Counted from the first letter of the stretch, positions 36,323 through 46,591 are shown. The stretch: 64,000 nucleotides of DNA from Phocaeicola sartorii JCM 17136 = DSM 21941 (GCF_000614185.1 NZ_BAKM01000032.1:1-64000); one strand, 5' to 3'. Made by a program: numbers and translations. The notes: generated from the sequence alone by a model not told the origin.

Positions 36323-37033
36323 TTACTTCTCCTTACCGGCCAGAAAATTTTCAGCTTTCACGATATCACCAGCATGATCTACATCCAAAATCTTTGTAAA
36401 AGGATAAGCTTTTAATCTCAAGCCGTCGGCCACCAGCTGCCGTTGAAAGTTACGCATACGTGACATGCCTTTCTCCATACACCCGTGCAACGTCTTTACA
36501 GCTGCCGGAGTCAGACAATAAATACCTCCTGATATATAACGGCATCCGGAAGTCGCCTCATCATGAAAACCGGTTATATTCAAAGCACTGTCCGTAGATA
36601 TATAAAGCGGTTTCTCATCATCTATAAAATCAGTCACTGCCATGCATCCGTCCGCATCCGATTGTTTGAACGCTTCAATAAAAGTCGAGAACTCCTCCTC
36701 ACGGAATATCGTATCCACAGTAGTCAGACAGAATTTATCATCCTGCAAGTAAGGACTCAGTTCATAAAAACTATGCATAGAGCTGGGGGTAGTTTTCACA
36801 ACTACTTCCAATGGGACCTCCGCCCTTTCCTGTAGTTTTGCCAAATGCTCTTTCGTCAACCGATTTTCATTATTAATAATGACTACCACTTTGTCAGCCC
36901 CATTACGTACAAAAATCTGTATCAAGCGATCAATCATGGCAACTCCGTTCAGTTGAACCAAAGGTTTGGGCAAAGCAACCCCCTCTTGCGAAAGCCGGGA
37001 ACCTTCGCCCGCTGATATAATTGCAAATTTCAT
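36323..37033 (-). CDS. Sugar/inositol-phosphate nucleotidyltransferase
   Basis: 236 residues from ATG 37033 (MKFAIISAGEGSRL). The NTP-transferase signature AGEGSRL..LPKPLVQLNG and the metal-site TTVDTIF are present. It most resembles MobA-like/inositol-1-phosphate cytidylyltransferases (IPCT), which make CDP-inositol in archaea and thermophiles. With ino1 and a CDP-alcohol transferase close by, a CDP-inositol role is attractive but unproven. Confidence 0.82.
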   Translation of the reverse strand: MKFAIISAGEGSRLSQEGVALPKPLVQLNGVAMIDRLIQIFVRNGADKVVVIINNENRLTKEHLAKLQERAEVPLEVVVKTTPSSMHSFYELSPYLQDDKFCLTTVDTIFREEEFSTFIEAFKQSDADGCMAVTDFIDDEKPLYISTDSALNITGFHDEATSGCRYISGGIYCLTPAAVKTLHGCMEKGMSRMRNFQRQLVADGLRLKAYPFTKILDVDHAGDIVKAENFLAGKEK

Positions 37034-37075
37034 TTCTACTCTTTTCTTGAAATTACATTTTAAACCGACCATCCA

Positions 37076-38176
37076 TTAATCTTCGTCATCAATGGTATCC
37101 AACTTCAGTTTGTCGCTGTCATCGCGTTTTTCATAATATTGTTTACGCAGCGGATGCGCATGAATCTCTTTCTCGACAACGCGATGACGGAAAACATCCA
37201 TAGCCACATAAACGGCCTGACGAAAAGAATCCTCCAAGGCGACTCCCTGTCCGGCAATATCATACGCTGTACCATGTGCCGGAGAAGTGCGTACAATGGG
37301 AAGCCCCGCAGTGTAATTCACTCCCTCATCCATAGCTAAAGCTTTGAAAGGAGCCAATCCCTGATCATGATACATAGCCAGAATTCCGTCAAAATGAGTA
37401 TAGTTGCCAGAACCCATAAAGCCATCCGCCGGATAAGGTCCGAAACATTGAATGCCTTTGGCCACCATTTCCTTCATCGCCGGAATAATAATTTCATTTT
37501 CTTCCGTGCCGATCAACCCCTCGTCACCAGCATGAGGATTTAATGAGAACACCGCTATACGGGGGCTGTCGATACCAAAATCCTCTTTTAAAGAACGATG
37601 GAAAATAGCCAGTTTCTCCATAATCAGTTCCTTGGTGATATCCTGCGCTATCTCACGCACAGGTACATGACCGGTCACCAAAGCTACCCGAAAATCATTC
37701 TTCAATAAAATCATCAACGCCTTCTGTCCTTCACCCGCACGCTCTTCGATATATTCCGTATGACCGGGAAAATGAAAACTTTCCGACTGGATGGTATGCT
37801 TATTGATAGGAGCTGTCACCAACACATCAATCATTCCCTCCCGATAGTCCTGCAAGGCTCTCTCTAATGCATCCAAAGCTGCCTTACCAGCCTCCGGTGC
37901 CGGTTTGGAAAGTTCCACCTTCAATTCGTCTTCTGTACAATTCACGATACTCAGTTTATCCGGCTGAGCATCACCAGCCGAATTGACAATACTGAAATTT
38001 GTTTGGATATCCATTGCTTTACGATGATAAGCAGCCACTTTAGGCGATCCATAAACAATAGGTGTACAAAGTTCCAGCATGGCAGGATCCGAAAATGTTT
38101 TAAGAATCACTTCATATCCTACTCCGTTGATATCCCCGTGGGTAATACCAACCCGTATCTTGTAGTTATCTTCCAT
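37076..38176 (-). CDS. pdxA: 4-Hydroxythreonine-4-phosphate dehydrogenase PdxA
   Basis: 366 residues. Signatures: GITHGDINGVGYEVI, the metal-binding HFPGHTEYIEE, SLNPHAGDEGLIG, and AMYHDQGLAPFKAL. It oxidises 4-phosphohydroxy-threonine in pyridoxal phosphate synthesis. It sits within an operon otherwise devoted to envelope/lipid functions. PdxA2-type paralogues act on other phospho-substrates (D-threonate/D-erythronate pathways), so a different substrate here is possible. Confidence 0.93.
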   Translation of the reverse strand: MEDNYKIRVGITHGDINGVGYEVILKTFSDPAMLELCTPIVYGSPKVAAYHRKAMDIQTNFSIVNSAGDAQPDKLSIVNCTEDELKVELSKPAPEAGKAALDALERALQDYREGMIDVLVTAPINKHTIQSESFHFPGHTEYIEERAGEGQKALMILLKNDFRVALVTGHVPVREIAQDITKELIMEKLAIFHRSLKEDFGIDSPRIAVFSLNPHAGDEGLIGTEENEIIIPAMKEMVAKGIQCFGPYPADGFMGSGNYTHFDGILAMYHDQGLAPFKALAMDEGVNYTAGLPIVRTSPAHGTAYDIAGQGVALEDSFRQAVYVAMDVFRHRVVEKEIHAHPLRKQYYEKRDDSDKLKLDTIDDED

Positions 38177-38206
38177 CTATATTATATATTATAATGTCTG
38201 TTCTTG

Positions 38207-39271
38207 TTATTTCACCCGGTTTGCCGTGTCAATTTTTTCCTCCGGAATATTACCACTGATTACAATTTCGTCAATCAGGCTTTCATTGGGCAATCTCAAG
38301 GTATAAAGTGAAGCTTCCATCTGGCGCATCAGATTACGTTTCAATTTATCCGGTGAATAGATAAACGCCTCAACCACAATGACACGGCCATTGGCACGAT
38401 CCACACGCGCATGAGACACAAACGGACCTCCCATCATGTCGCCTTCCATTTCCCATAATCCGCGAGCTTCCTGTGCATACTCTCCCTTTACAACAATATC
38501 TTCCACATCTACAAACATAGAGTCTGTTGCCATATACATCCCTTCACGTTCACCCGGAATATTTGCTTTCATGACAGAATCACGTTTATGAATGAAATAC
38601 TCTTTGGTAAAGGTATCCTTGTCCGTATAAGGATAAGAGTACATTACCACATTCATGTCCGCAGTGGCGCGGTTGGTAGAAGCCCACAAAAAGTCTTTAC
38701 CCTCTTTATAATTAGCCAGCTCCACCGGCACCCAGATATCACAATCAAAAAGGCTTCCCACTTTAGTGGAAATCACATCGTTATGTTTTTGTTTCAACAA
38801 GGCTATCTGACGATTCATTTCAGACTTCACAAAGAAATCTATAATCACCTTACTGTTCTTTGTCACAAATTTTTCAAATTCCTCTTCATCAGGAGCCTGA
38901 ATAGTCATAATCATTTGCGGAGAAGCATAAACATCACGGGAAAACTTAAGTTTGGGCTGAGTGTAAATATCTTGAATATCCACAATAATAATATTACGGA
39001 ATATTTTCAGCACACGATCAAAATGTTGAGGATCTACATTTGATATACGAAACGAACGCTCCGCCTGAGGCAGTCCGGGCACATTGGTATCCAGCACATC
39101 AAACAATGCACGTCCTGCCGGACGATCCCAAACAGGCTTATTTACTACGACCAATACTTCGTAAGGCCTACCGCTGGATGTGGGGGTAAACAAGTTCTTT
39201 TGTCCCTTCTTACAAGAAGCCAGTACCAGAACCACCAGCACCAAACTTAAATAAAATGCGATTCGTTTCAT
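38207..39271 (-). CDS. DUF4837 lipoprotein
   Basis: 354 residues with lipoprotein signal (IAFYLSLVLVVLVLASCKKGQ, cysteine 20). The body matches DUF4837 (PYEVLVVVNKPVWDRPAGRALFDVL.., LWEMEGDMMGGPFVSHARVD). The family is common in Bacteroidales beside rlmN and pdxA; role unknown. Likely anchored in the inner leaflet of the outer membrane. Confidence 0.8.
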   Translation of the reverse strand: MKRIAFYLSLVLVVLVLASCKKGQKNLFTPTSSGRPYEVLVVVNKPVWDRPAGRALFDVLDTNVPGLPQAERSFRISNVDPQHFDRVLKIFRNIIIVDIQDIYTQPKLKFSRDVYASPQMIMTIQAPDEEEFEKFVTKNSKVIIDFFVKSEMNRQIALLKQKHNDVISTKVGSLFDCDIWVPVELANYKEGKDFLWASTNRATADMNVVMYSYPYTDKDTFTKEYFIHKRDSVMKANIPGEREGMYMATDSMFVDVEDIVVKGEYAQEARGLWEMEGDMMGGPFVSHARVDRANGRVIVVEAFIYSPDKLKRNLMRQMEASLYTLRLPNESLIDEIVISGNIPEEKIDTANRVK

Positions 39272-39296
39272 AATTCTATGGTATTATTGTTGTTAT

Positions 39297-40346
39297 TTAC
39301 TGTAATGTAACACCTTTCTCCTTCTGTTGTTTAGCCGTTGACAACATTCCGCAAGCCGCAAAAATATCCTCTCCTCTCGAAGCACGGATCGTAGCAAATA
39401 CGCCATGCTGCGTCAAATAATCACGGAAAGCTACCATTGTTTCCATATCCACCCCTTCCAGATCCACATTGGGAATGGCATGAAACCGGATCAAATTGAC
39501 ACGACATTCAATGCCCCGCAAAAGTTTCACGATCTCTTTAGCATAAATAAGCGAATCATTCACCCCTTTGAACACGATATATTCAAAAGACAAACGACGC
39601 TGTTTGCTGAAATCATAACGATGCAATATATCAATAATTTCCGTAATGGAAAAAGCTTTCTCGGCAGGCATTAAATCCCTTCGCTGCGAAGGAATCGGAG
39701 TATGCATACTGATGGCGAGATGGCAGTCGCTTTCATTCAAAAAGCGTTCCAGCCCTTTCTTTAAGCCCACTGAAGAAACAGTGATGCGTTTCGGACTCCA
39801 GCCGTAACCGTATTCTGAAGTCAGGATCTCAAGCACTTTCAACACCTCGTCCAAGTTATCAAAAGGCTCTCCCATCCCCATGAAAACAATATTAGTCAAC
39901 TTATCCCTTTCGGGGATAGAATAGATCTGGTTTAATATTTGACCGGCAGTCAGGTTAGCTGTAAAGCCCTGCTTTCCGGTCATACAGAATTTGCAGTTCA
40001 TCTTACATCCCACTTGCGAGGAAACGCAAAGTGTGGCACGGTCCTCATCGGGTATATAAACAGCCTCAATAAAGTGAGAGGCCGGTGTGCGGAAAAGATA
40101 TTTCACCGTGCCGTCTACAGAACGCATTTCTTCCACCGGAGCAGACGCACCTACCTCATATCCACTTTTCAAAGCCTCGCGATGCTTTAATGACAAATTG
40201 GTCATCTCGTCTATCGTTGCCACTTTTTTATCATACAACCAAGACGTTATCTGCTTTGCGGCAAATTTAGGCATTCCCAGGTTCTTTACAATCTGTTGAA
40301 CCTCATTCAATGTCCTGCCAAGTAATGCTGTTTTCGGAGTTTCCAT
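39297..40346 (-). CDS. rlmN: Dual-specificity 23S rRNA/tRNA adenine-C2 methyltransferase RlmN
   Basis: 349 residues. The radical-SAM cluster is [22 protein letters not shown] and [12 protein letters not shown] follow. The acceptor cysteine is near the end ([11 protein letters not shown]), with the mate Cys near the start of the SAM domain (LCVSSQVG). It methylates A2503 of 23S rRNA and A37 of some tRNAs. It is the promoter-proximal gene of the nine-gene leftward operon. Confidence 0.96.
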   Translation of the reverse strand: METPKTALLGRTLNEVQQIVKNLGMPKFAAKQITSWLYDKKVATIDEMTNLSLKHREALKSGYEVGASAPVEEMRSVDGTVKYLFRTPASHFIEAVYIPDEDRATLCVSSQVGCKMNCKFCMTGKQGFTANLTAGQILNQIYSIPERDKLTNIVFMGMGEPFDNLDEVLKVLEILTSEYGYGWSPKRITVSSVGLKKGLERFLNESDCHLAISMHTPIPSQRRDLMPAEKAFSITEIIDILHRYDFSKQRRLSFEYIVFKGVNDSLIYAKEIVKLLRGIECRVNLIRFHAIPNVDLEGVDMETMVAFRDYLTQHGVFATIRASRGEDIFAACGMLSTAKQQKEKGVTLQ

Positions 40347-40371
40347 TTATATTTAAAAGACAATTAGCGTA

Positions 40372-40379
40372 CAAAGGTA
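40372..40379 (-). promoter_or_regulatory. Promoter -7 box of the rlmN operon
   Basis: Minus-strand TACCTTTG is an exact -7 box 26 bp before the rlmN start; a T-rich stretch lies upstream. Confidence 0.6.
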
Positions 40380-40402
40380 GAGAAAAAATAAGATATATTA
40401 CC

Positions 40403-40410
40403 TATCTTTG
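40403..40410 (+). promoter_or_regulatory. Promoter -7 box of the GT2-DUF4922 gene
   Basis: TATCTTTG fits TAnnTTTG, 22 bp before ATG 40433. The in-frame ATG at 40310 lies inside rlmN and upstream of this box, so it is rejected as the start. Confidence 0.6.
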
Positions 40411-40432
40411 CCGTGAGAAATACTTTTTAACA

Positions 40433-42904
40433 ATGAGAAAAACAATTAATTGCTTTATTCCTTATATGGAAGGCACAGCGGCAGAGCAGACGATCCATGC
40501 TTTAAAAGAAAGTGGCATAGTCAGCAAAATCTATCTGCTGGCCATCGAACCCGACAAGACATTATCCGCCCCCGAAGGATGCGAAATATTGCCCGTTGAT
40601 ACATTAACCAGTTCCAAAACAATGAAGGTGATTGCTGAAAAAGCAGACACGCCTTATCTCTTGCTCTACACCAAGGCCTCTGCCTTGGAATTGGCTTACA
40701 GGGCACTGGAACGCATGACCGACTTTCTGCAGGACAGAGAATGCGGTATGGTCTATGCCGACCATTATGAATGGAAAAACGGAGAAAAGAAGAAACATCC
40801 CGTCAACGACTACCAGGCCGGCAGTGTGCGCGATGATTTCGACTTCGGTCCGCTGCTGATATTCAACAGAACAGAATTCATCCTCGCCAGCCTCCTGATG
40901 ACAGGAGAAAGAAAGTATGCCGCCCTTTATGAGCTGCGCCTGCTCCTTACCCTCCATTCCCAGCTGGTACATATCAACGAATATCTCTATACGGAAACAG
41001 AAAGCGACAACCGCCTGTCCGGCGAAAAGCAGTTCGACTACGTAAATCCCCGCAACAGGGAGGTACAGATAGAAATGGAAGAAGTGTTCACACTGTACTT
41101 GAAATCCATCGATGCTCTCCTTGAACCCGTGTGTGTGGAAACGGATGTAAAGAAAGGAAAATTCGAGTATGAAGCCTCTGTCATCATCCCCGTGCGCAAC
41201 CGCGCCCGTACCATTAACGATGCCATCCGGTCGGCACTCGCACAAGAAACACGCTTTCCATTCAACATCATCATCGTGGACAATCACTCGACAGACGGAA
41301 CCACAGAAATCATCGGTCAATACAAGGACAACAAAGCGGTAATCCACCTTCAGCCCCAACGTACCGATCTGGGCATAGGGGGATGCTGGAACCTGGCTAT
41401 CAACCATCCCCGGTGCGGACGCTTCGCCATACAGCTTGACAGCGATGACCTGTACAGCGACACCCATACCCTGCAAACCATCGTAGACACGTTCTACAAA
41501 GAGCAGTGCGCCATGGTGATAGGAACTTACCGCATGACGGACTTCCAGCTGAACACCATCGCCCCGGGAGTGATAGACCATAGCGAGTGGACGAAAGAGA
41601 ACGGACACAACAACGCATTGCGCATCAACGGTCTGGGGGCTCCGCGCGCATTCTTCACCCCTATCCTGCGCGAAACAGGCGTGCCCAATGTCAGCTACGG
41701 AGAAGATTACGCCCTGGGACTCATCTTCTCGCGCCAATATAAGATAGGAAGAATCTATGATGTACTCTATCTGTGCCGCCGCTGGGAAGGAAACTCGGAT
41801 GCCGCCCTGAGCATAGAGCAGACCAATGCCAACAATCACTACAAAGACAGCCTGCGCACCCGTGAACTGGGAATCCGCAAAAAATATACAGAAGAACTGA
41901 AGAACCGGAATGAAATCAAGCGATTTATAGACAGCCAACTGGCGTGCTGGCCACTGGCACACCACAACCACGAGGCATTACAGACTGTACAAACCAAGGA
42001 ACTGTCCATAAACGGCTACACATTTGTGGTACAGTGCAATGCACAGCGTGCGGTTTCAACTACCGCCAAAGTGGATAAGGACAGCATCCAAGCACGCCCC
42101 TGTTTCCTGTGCAAGGAAAACCAACCCAAGGAGCAGAAAGCACTGGAAACCATCACTGCAAACAGAATATGCGTTAACCCTTATCCCATATTGCCGGATC
42201 ACCTCACTATCGCCCATAAAGATCACATCCCCCAACTCATGGATGAGCATATTTTCAGTTACGATGACGTCCGTGCATTCGTACAGAAATATCCGGACTA
42301 CGCCCTATTCTATAATGGAGCACATTGCGGAGCCTCTGCACCGGACCATCTCCATCTGCAAGGAGTCAGAAAAACAGATGTTCCCATCATCCCGAACGTA
42401 CAACAGCTGATAACCCACGCACAGACAATCGATATACGCAGCACCTATTTTTCCTACCTAGAAGAAGAGGAAGATTATCCACTATATTGTAGCCGAATTT
42501 ACCTCAATACCAAGGACTATTTCTGTCCTTTGGTGATCCTCTCAAGCAACACGCATTATGACGACTCCCTGTTATACAGCGCCCTCGCCGCTTTCCCACC
42601 GGATGAAGACGGAAAAGAAGCGAAGTTCAACCTGCTGTTATGGAAGGAAGGCCATCTATACTATACGGTGATTTTTCCCCGCAACAAGCACCGTCCCGAC
42701 TGCTACTTTGCAGAAGGCAGTGAACAGATGCTCATCAGTCCGGGAGCTTTGGACATGGCTGGCGTAATCGTCACCACCCGTCAGGAAGATTTCGACAAAA
42801 TAACAGAAGAAAAAGTGGCATCCATCATAAAAGAAGTGGGAATAACGGTAGAAGAAGCCGAGAAGATACCCGGACGTTATTTTGACGAGAAAGCAAAAAG
42901 ATAG
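40433..42904 (+). CDS. Fusion protein: family 2 glycosyltransferase plus DUF4922 HIT-like domain
   Basis: 823 residues from ATG 40433. A 240-residue N-terminal nucleotide-diphospho-sugar-like part is followed by a GT2 domain (about 250-470; [38 protein letters not shown]). The C-terminal DUF4922 domain (about 540-815) carries a HIT-type motif [14 protein letters not shown], as in GalT/GDP-galactose phosphorylase-like enzymes. [10 protein letters not shown] may hold zinc. A SpoIID-like gene and an AmpG-like permease follow on the same strand, pointing to cell wall sugar metabolism. Confidence 0.82.
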   Translation: MRKTINCFIPYMEGTAAEQTIHALKESGIVSKIYLLAIEPDKTLSAPEGCEILPVDTLTSSKTMKVIAEKADTPYLLLYTKASALELAYRALERMTDFLQDRECGMVYADHYEWKNGEKKKHPVNDYQAGSVRDDFDFGPLLIFNRTEFILASLLMTGERKYAALYELRLLLTLHSQLVHINEYLYTETESDNRLSGEKQFDYVNPRNREVQIEMEEVFTLYLKSIDALLEPVCVETDVKKGKFEYEASVIIPVRNRARTINDAIRSALAQETRFPFNIIIVDNHSTDGTTEIIGQYKDNKAVIHLQPQRTDLGIGGCWNLAINHPRCGRFAIQLDSDDLYSDTHTLQTIVDTFYKEQCAMVIGTYRMTDFQLNTIAPGVIDHSEWTKENGHNNALRINGLGAPRAFFTPILRETGVPNVSYGEDYALGLIFSRQYKIGRIYDVLYLCRRWEGNSDAALSIEQTNANNHYKDSLRTRELGIRKKYTEELKNRNEIKRFIDSQLACWPLAHHNHEALQTVQTKELSINGYTFVVQCNAQRAVSTTAKVDKDSIQARPCFLCKENQPKEQKALETITANRICVNPYPILPDHLTIAHKDHIPQLMDEHIFSYDDVRAFVQKYPDYALFYNGAHCGASAPDHLHLQGVRKTDVPIIPNVQQLITHAQTIDIRSTYFSYLEEEEDYPLYCSRIYLNTKDYFCPLVILSSNTHYDDSLLYSALAAFPPDEDGKEAKFNLLLWKEGHLYYTVIFPRNKHRPDCYFAEGSEQMLISPGALDMAGVIVTTRQEDFDKITEEKVASIIKEVGITVEEAEKIPGRYFDEKAKR

Positions 42905-42960
42905 AGAAAGCACGAAAAGATGAAGGAATTACGGCAAGCCCAAAAACAAGACGAATAACA

Positions 42961-44277
42961 ATGAAAGAACCCGAAATAAGCGTAGGAATAGTAAACGCAC
43001 AAGAAATTCATTTTTCACTGAACGGCAATTTTTTCGCCAAAGGAGAAACGGTCTGCGGTGAACAGCAAGTAGCCTTCAGCGAAGGAGGCATCCTGTGGAA
43101 TGGTAATCTTTACCGCGAACTGACCTTCACTCCACAAGACGAGCACGCCTCTTTTTCACTATATGACGTAACCATCGGAATTAATTTTCACTGGGAACGG
43201 CAAGAAACCCAAAGTTTTATGGGAACACTGAAACTAGTGGTGGACGAAGGCAAAATCACCGCTATCAATCTGCTTCCCGCCGAAGATTATCTGATAAGTG
43301 TCATCTCCTCGGAGATGAATGCCACTTCCTCTTTGGAGTTTCTGAAAGCCCATGCCGTAGTTTCACGGAGCTGGCTGTTTGCCCAAATAGAAAAGCGCAA
43401 GGCCTTGAGTGACAAAAACGAAGGCTTTTTCTCCTTTATCAAGACCGATAGCGAATACATCCGCTGGTATGACCGCGAAGACCATACCATATTCGATGTT
43501 TGCGCCGATGACCATTGCCAGCGCTACCAAGGAATAACCAAAGCATCCAGCGCCGCCGTGACCGAAGCGGTAAGAGCCACCCGCGGACAATTACTGATGT
43601 ATGGACGCGGCATCTGCGACGCCCGTTTCTCCAAATGTTGCGGAGGGGCAAGTGAGGAATTCGGATGCTGCTGGGAAGACAAGAATTACCCCTACCTGTC
43701 TACAATCCGCGATGCGGAAGAGGAGGAAAACCGCCCGCTGCCCGATCTGACCCAAGAGAAAGAGGCAGAGCGTTGGATACGCACCTCTCCCGTTTCGTTC
43801 TGTGACACCCACGATAAAAAAGTAATCTCACAAATACTGAACAACTACGATCAGGAAACAACAGATTTCTATCGTTGGAAAGTACGTTATTCACAAGCAG
43901 AACTAGCCGAGCTGATCCGTCAAAACACAAAATCGGATTATGGAGACATCATCGACCTGGTTCCCGTCCAACGCGGCAAATCCGGACGTATCTGCAAACT
44001 GAAAATTGTAGGTTCACTGAAAACATTGACTATCGGAAAGGAACTGGAGATACGCCGCACCTTGTCTTCGTCCCATCTGTTCAGCTCAGCTTTTGTGGTA
44101 GATAAAGGAGAATTGAAAAATGGCATTCCCGAATGGTTCCTGCTGACCGGCGCCGGCTGGGGACACGGAGTAGGGCTCTGCCAAATCGGAGCCGCCGTAA
44201 TGGGAGAACGGGGATACACCTACGACGAAATCCTGTTGCATTACTATAAAGGTGCGGACATCCGCCGTTTTTATTAA
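42961..44277 (+). CDS. SpoIID/LytB domain protein
   Basis: 438 residues. The core SVISSEMNATSSLEFLKAHA and GWGHGVGLCQIGAAVMGERG are SpoIID hallmarks; the latter is the conserved Gly/His cluster. SpoIID is a lytic transglycosylase acting on glycan strands lacking stem peptides. No signal peptide is evident at the N-terminus (MKEPEISVGIV), so a cytoplasmic role on recycled muropeptides or an unusual export route must be considered. It lies between the GT2-DUF4922 and AmpG-like genes. Confidence 0.85.
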   Translation: MKEPEISVGIVNAQEIHFSLNGNFFAKGETVCGEQQVAFSEGGILWNGNLYRELTFTPQDEHASFSLYDVTIGINFHWERQETQSFMGTLKLVVDEGKITAINLLPAEDYLISVISSEMNATSSLEFLKAHAVVSRSWLFAQIEKRKALSDKNEGFFSFIKTDSEYIRWYDREDHTIFDVCADDHCQRYQGITKASSAAVTEAVRATRGQLLMYGRGICDARFSKCCGGASEEFGCCWEDKNYPYLSTIRDAEEEENRPLPDLTQEKEAERWIRTSPVSFCDTHDKKVISQILNNYDQETTDFYRWKVRYSQAELAELIRQNTKSDYGDIIDLVPVQRGKSGRICKLKIVGSLKTLTIGKELEIRRTLSSSHLFSSAFVVDKGELKNGIPEWFLLTGAGWGHGVGLCQIGAAVMGERGYTYDEILLHYYKGADIRRFY

Positions 44278-44329
44278 CCGGTCTTCCCCGCCCACATACC
44301 GGGCGGGGATTCCATCCGGAGTCTTTAAA

Positions 44330-45643
44330 ATGAAAGGAATGATGAAAAACAAACAGACGTCACCGTGGGCATGGATCCCCACCTTATACTTTGCACAAGG
44401 ACTGCCCTACGTAGCAGTAATGACCATTTCAGTCATTATGTATAAAAGGCTGGGGATCAGCAATGCCGAACTGGCTTTTTATACCGGTTGGCTCAGCCTT
44501 CCCTGGGTCATCAAGCCTTTGTGGAGTCCTTTCATTGATCTTATCAAGACCAAACGCCGGTGGATTGTCGCCATGCAACTTTTAATCGGTTCAGGACTGG
44601 CAGGCATCGCTTTCACCATCCCTACCGAGCATTTTTTCCAACTCACCCTGGCGGTTTTCTGGTTACTGGCATTTAGTTCCGCCACGCACGACATTGCCGC
44701 CGACGGCTTTTACATGCTGGCACTGGACTCGCATCAGCAAGCCCTGTTTGTAGGAATCCGCAGCACCTTCTACCGCATCGCCACCATTGCGGGACAAGGG
44801 CTGCTTATCATGCTGGCGGGAAGGCTGGAAATAGTAACGGGAAATATACCCTACGCATGGTCCGTCACCTTTTTAGTATTGGCCGGACTTTTCCTTGGGA
44901 TATGGATTTATCATAAGTTTATTCTTCCCCGTCCGGATTCGGATCATGCAGCCCAAAAAGCTTCCGCTTCTACCCTTCTCAAAGAATTCTTTGGCACTTT
45001 TGCCAGCTTCTTTCAAAAAAAGCAGGCGGGTGTAGCCATCCTCTTCATGTTGCTCTACCGGTTGCCGGAAGCACAACTGGCAAAGATGTGCATTCCTTTC
45101 CTTATAGACCCCGTCGAGAAAGGCGGCCTGGGGCTGACTACCGAGGAGATAGGCTTCGTACAAGGAACCGTCGGCATCATCGGCCTCACCCTCGGAGGCA
45201 TTTTAGGAGGGATAGCCGTAGCCCGTGGCGGACTGAGACGATGGTTGTGGCCGATGGTATGGGCCATTTCCCTGCCCGATTTAGTCTATGTTTACCTCAG
45301 TTATGCCCAGCCCGATTCCTTATATCTTATTAATGTTTGCATTTTCATAGAGCAGTTCGGTTACGGGTTCGGCTTCACAGCCTATATGCTTTACCTTATT
45401 TATTTTGCGGACGGAGAGCACAAAACGGCACATTACGCCATCTGTACCGCATTTATGGCATTAGGCATGATGCTTCCGGGAATGGCTGCCGGCTGGCTTC
45501 AGGAACAGATGGGATACAGCCATTTCTTTATCTGGATTATGATATGCTGCGTTGCAACCTTCGGAGTAACGGCTCTATTAAAGATTAATCCGGAGTTCGG
45601 ATGCAACCACGCTGCCGGAAAGAAAAAGCACGCTAAAGAATAA
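44330..45643 (+). CDS. AmpG-like muropeptide MFS permease
   Basis: About 437 residues from ATG 44330 (MKGMMKNKQTSPWAW), with 12 membrane segments. TLYFAQGLPYVAVMTISVIMYK and LPWVIKPLWSPFIDL are AmpG signatures, as is FSSATHDIAADGFY. AmpG imports anhydromuropeptides for recycling. A longer in-frame start at 44252 overlaps the SpoIID gene and is less likely. With the two upstream genes it forms a likely peptidoglycan-turnover operon. Confidence 0.9.
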   Translation: MKGMMKNKQTSPWAWIPTLYFAQGLPYVAVMTISVIMYKRLGISNAELAFYTGWLSLPWVIKPLWSPFIDLIKTKRRWIVAMQLLIGSGLAGIAFTIPTEHFFQLTLAVFWLLAFSSATHDIAADGFYMLALDSHQQALFVGIRSTFYRIATIAGQGLLIMLAGRLEIVTGNIPYAWSVTFLVLAGLFLGIWIYHKFILPRPDSDHAAQKASASTLLKEFFGTFASFFQKKQAGVAILFMLLYRLPEAQLAKMCIPFLIDPVEKGGLGLTTEEIGFVQGTVGIIGLTLGGILGGIAVARGGLRRWLWPMVWAISLPDLVYVYLSYAQPDSLYLINVCIFIEQFGYGFGFTAYMLYLIYFADGEHKTAHYAICTAFMALGMMLPGMAAGWLQEQMGYSHFFIWIMICCVATFGVTALLKINPEFGCNHAAGKKKHAKE

Positions 45644-45652
45644 ACGCCATGA

Positions 45653-45795
45653 TCACCCGATGAGCCATTCCCCCAGATTCTTTTTTCGACATCGAAGGCT
45701 ACTCCTACTTTGGCCACACGTCTGCCGTCTGCGGTATAAGACTGGAGATAACCCTTGTCGTCAATTTGCAGCCATTGCCGCATAAACTGCGAAAC
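45653..45795 (-). pseudogene. C-terminal remnant of an AAA-ATPase/PDDEXK_9 (DUF1703-type) gene
   Basis: Minus-strand frame containing QIDDKGYLQSYTADGRRVAKVGVAFDVEKR, the typical C-terminus of Bacteroidales AAA-ATPase-like proteins with a C-terminal PDDEXK nuclease-like domain (PF09820/PF08011). After a one-base slip in a G run near 45672 it ends in EWLIG and a stop at 45653. Nothing upstream of about 45795 matches, so over 450 residues are missing. It marks an old insertion or deletion between ampG and the DUF4251 gene. Confidence 0.6.
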
Positions 45796-45917
45796 CGAAA
45801 CGGCCGGTCTTTGAAAGTATGAGGAGCCTTTTAACTTAAAAAATAAGATAAAGTCCTCTCAACAAAACCATTATTAGAGTTGTTTCATATTCAAACAATA
45901 ACATAAAAGATACATCT

Positions 45918-46475
45918 ATGAAAAAAATTATTTTATTCGTATTCGTCACTTTGTTTTGCTGCTCAGGGTACTCACAAGTACAAACGACAGAAAAGAAGAT
46001 GACCCGTCAGGAAAGAAAAGAGGCGCAAAAAGCCATGGAGCAAGCTTTGTTCGAGGAGGCCAGACAAGCGATAGAGAATAAAACGTTCACATTGGAAGCC
46101 GACCGGGTGATTTTCAAAAGAGGCAGAAATGCTTTCGTGTCTTCCAATACCAATTTTGTAATGGTAAACGGTGACAAGGCATCCGTACAGGTAGCGTTCA
46201 ACATCCCCGCCAGCGGTCCTAACGGATTAGGAGGAGTCACTGTAGACGGAAACGTTTCCGGTTATACCATCAAGACCGACAAGAAAGGAACCGTCTATCT
46301 GACAATGAGTGTAATGGGGGTAGGCATATCTGCCCAGGTAAGTATTACGCTACCTCATGGAAGCAACAATGCCACTGTAGACATACGGCCCAACTTCAAT
46401 TCCAACCGCCTGACTTTAGCCGGCGAGCTGCTCCCGCTTGACAAATCAAACGTATTTAAAGGAAGATCTTTCTAA
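45918..46475 (+). CDS. DUF4251 exported protein
   Basis: 185 residues with a signal peptide (KKIILFVFVTLFCCSGYSQ). A charged linker (KKMTRQERKEAQKAMEQAL) leads to the DUF4251 beta domain (LEADRVIFKRGRNAFVSSNTNFVMVNGDKASVQ..). DUF4251 proteins are abundant secreted proteins of unknown role in Bacteroides. A strong hairpin at 46515-46567 ends the transcript. Confidence 0.85.
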   Translation: MKKIILFVFVTLFCCSGYSQVQTTEKKMTRQERKEAQKAMEQALFEEARQAIENKTFTLEADRVIFKRGRNAFVSSNTNFVMVNGDKASVQVAFNIPASGPNGLGGVTVDGNVSGYTIKTDKKGTVYLTMSVMGVGISAQVSITLPHGSNNATVDIRPNFNSNRLTLAGELLPLDKSNVFKGRSF

Positions 46476-46514
46476 ATCACTTATCAAAGAAGCCGGTCCA
46501 ACTCAAAAAGCATC

Positions 46515-46567
46515 GGCTCACAAACAATAGGAACGGGGCTGGAATCCGTTCCTGTTGTTTGTGAGCC
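46515..46567. terminator. Strong bidirectional hairpin between convergent genes
   Basis: Arms 46515-46536 and 46546-46567 pair over 22 bp with one G-T pair and a 9-nt loop, between the DUF4251 gene and the convergent beta-helix gene. Confidence 0.7.
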
Positions 46568-46591
46568 GGCAGTTTTACAGAAGTCCTCCGA

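Noticed and set aside
40604..41971. 455-codon antisense frame inside the GT2-DUF4922 gene
   Set aside because: It lies opposite a well-supported gene in a fixed codon-phase relation, has no promoter or recognisable domain, and is explained by codon bias of the real gene.
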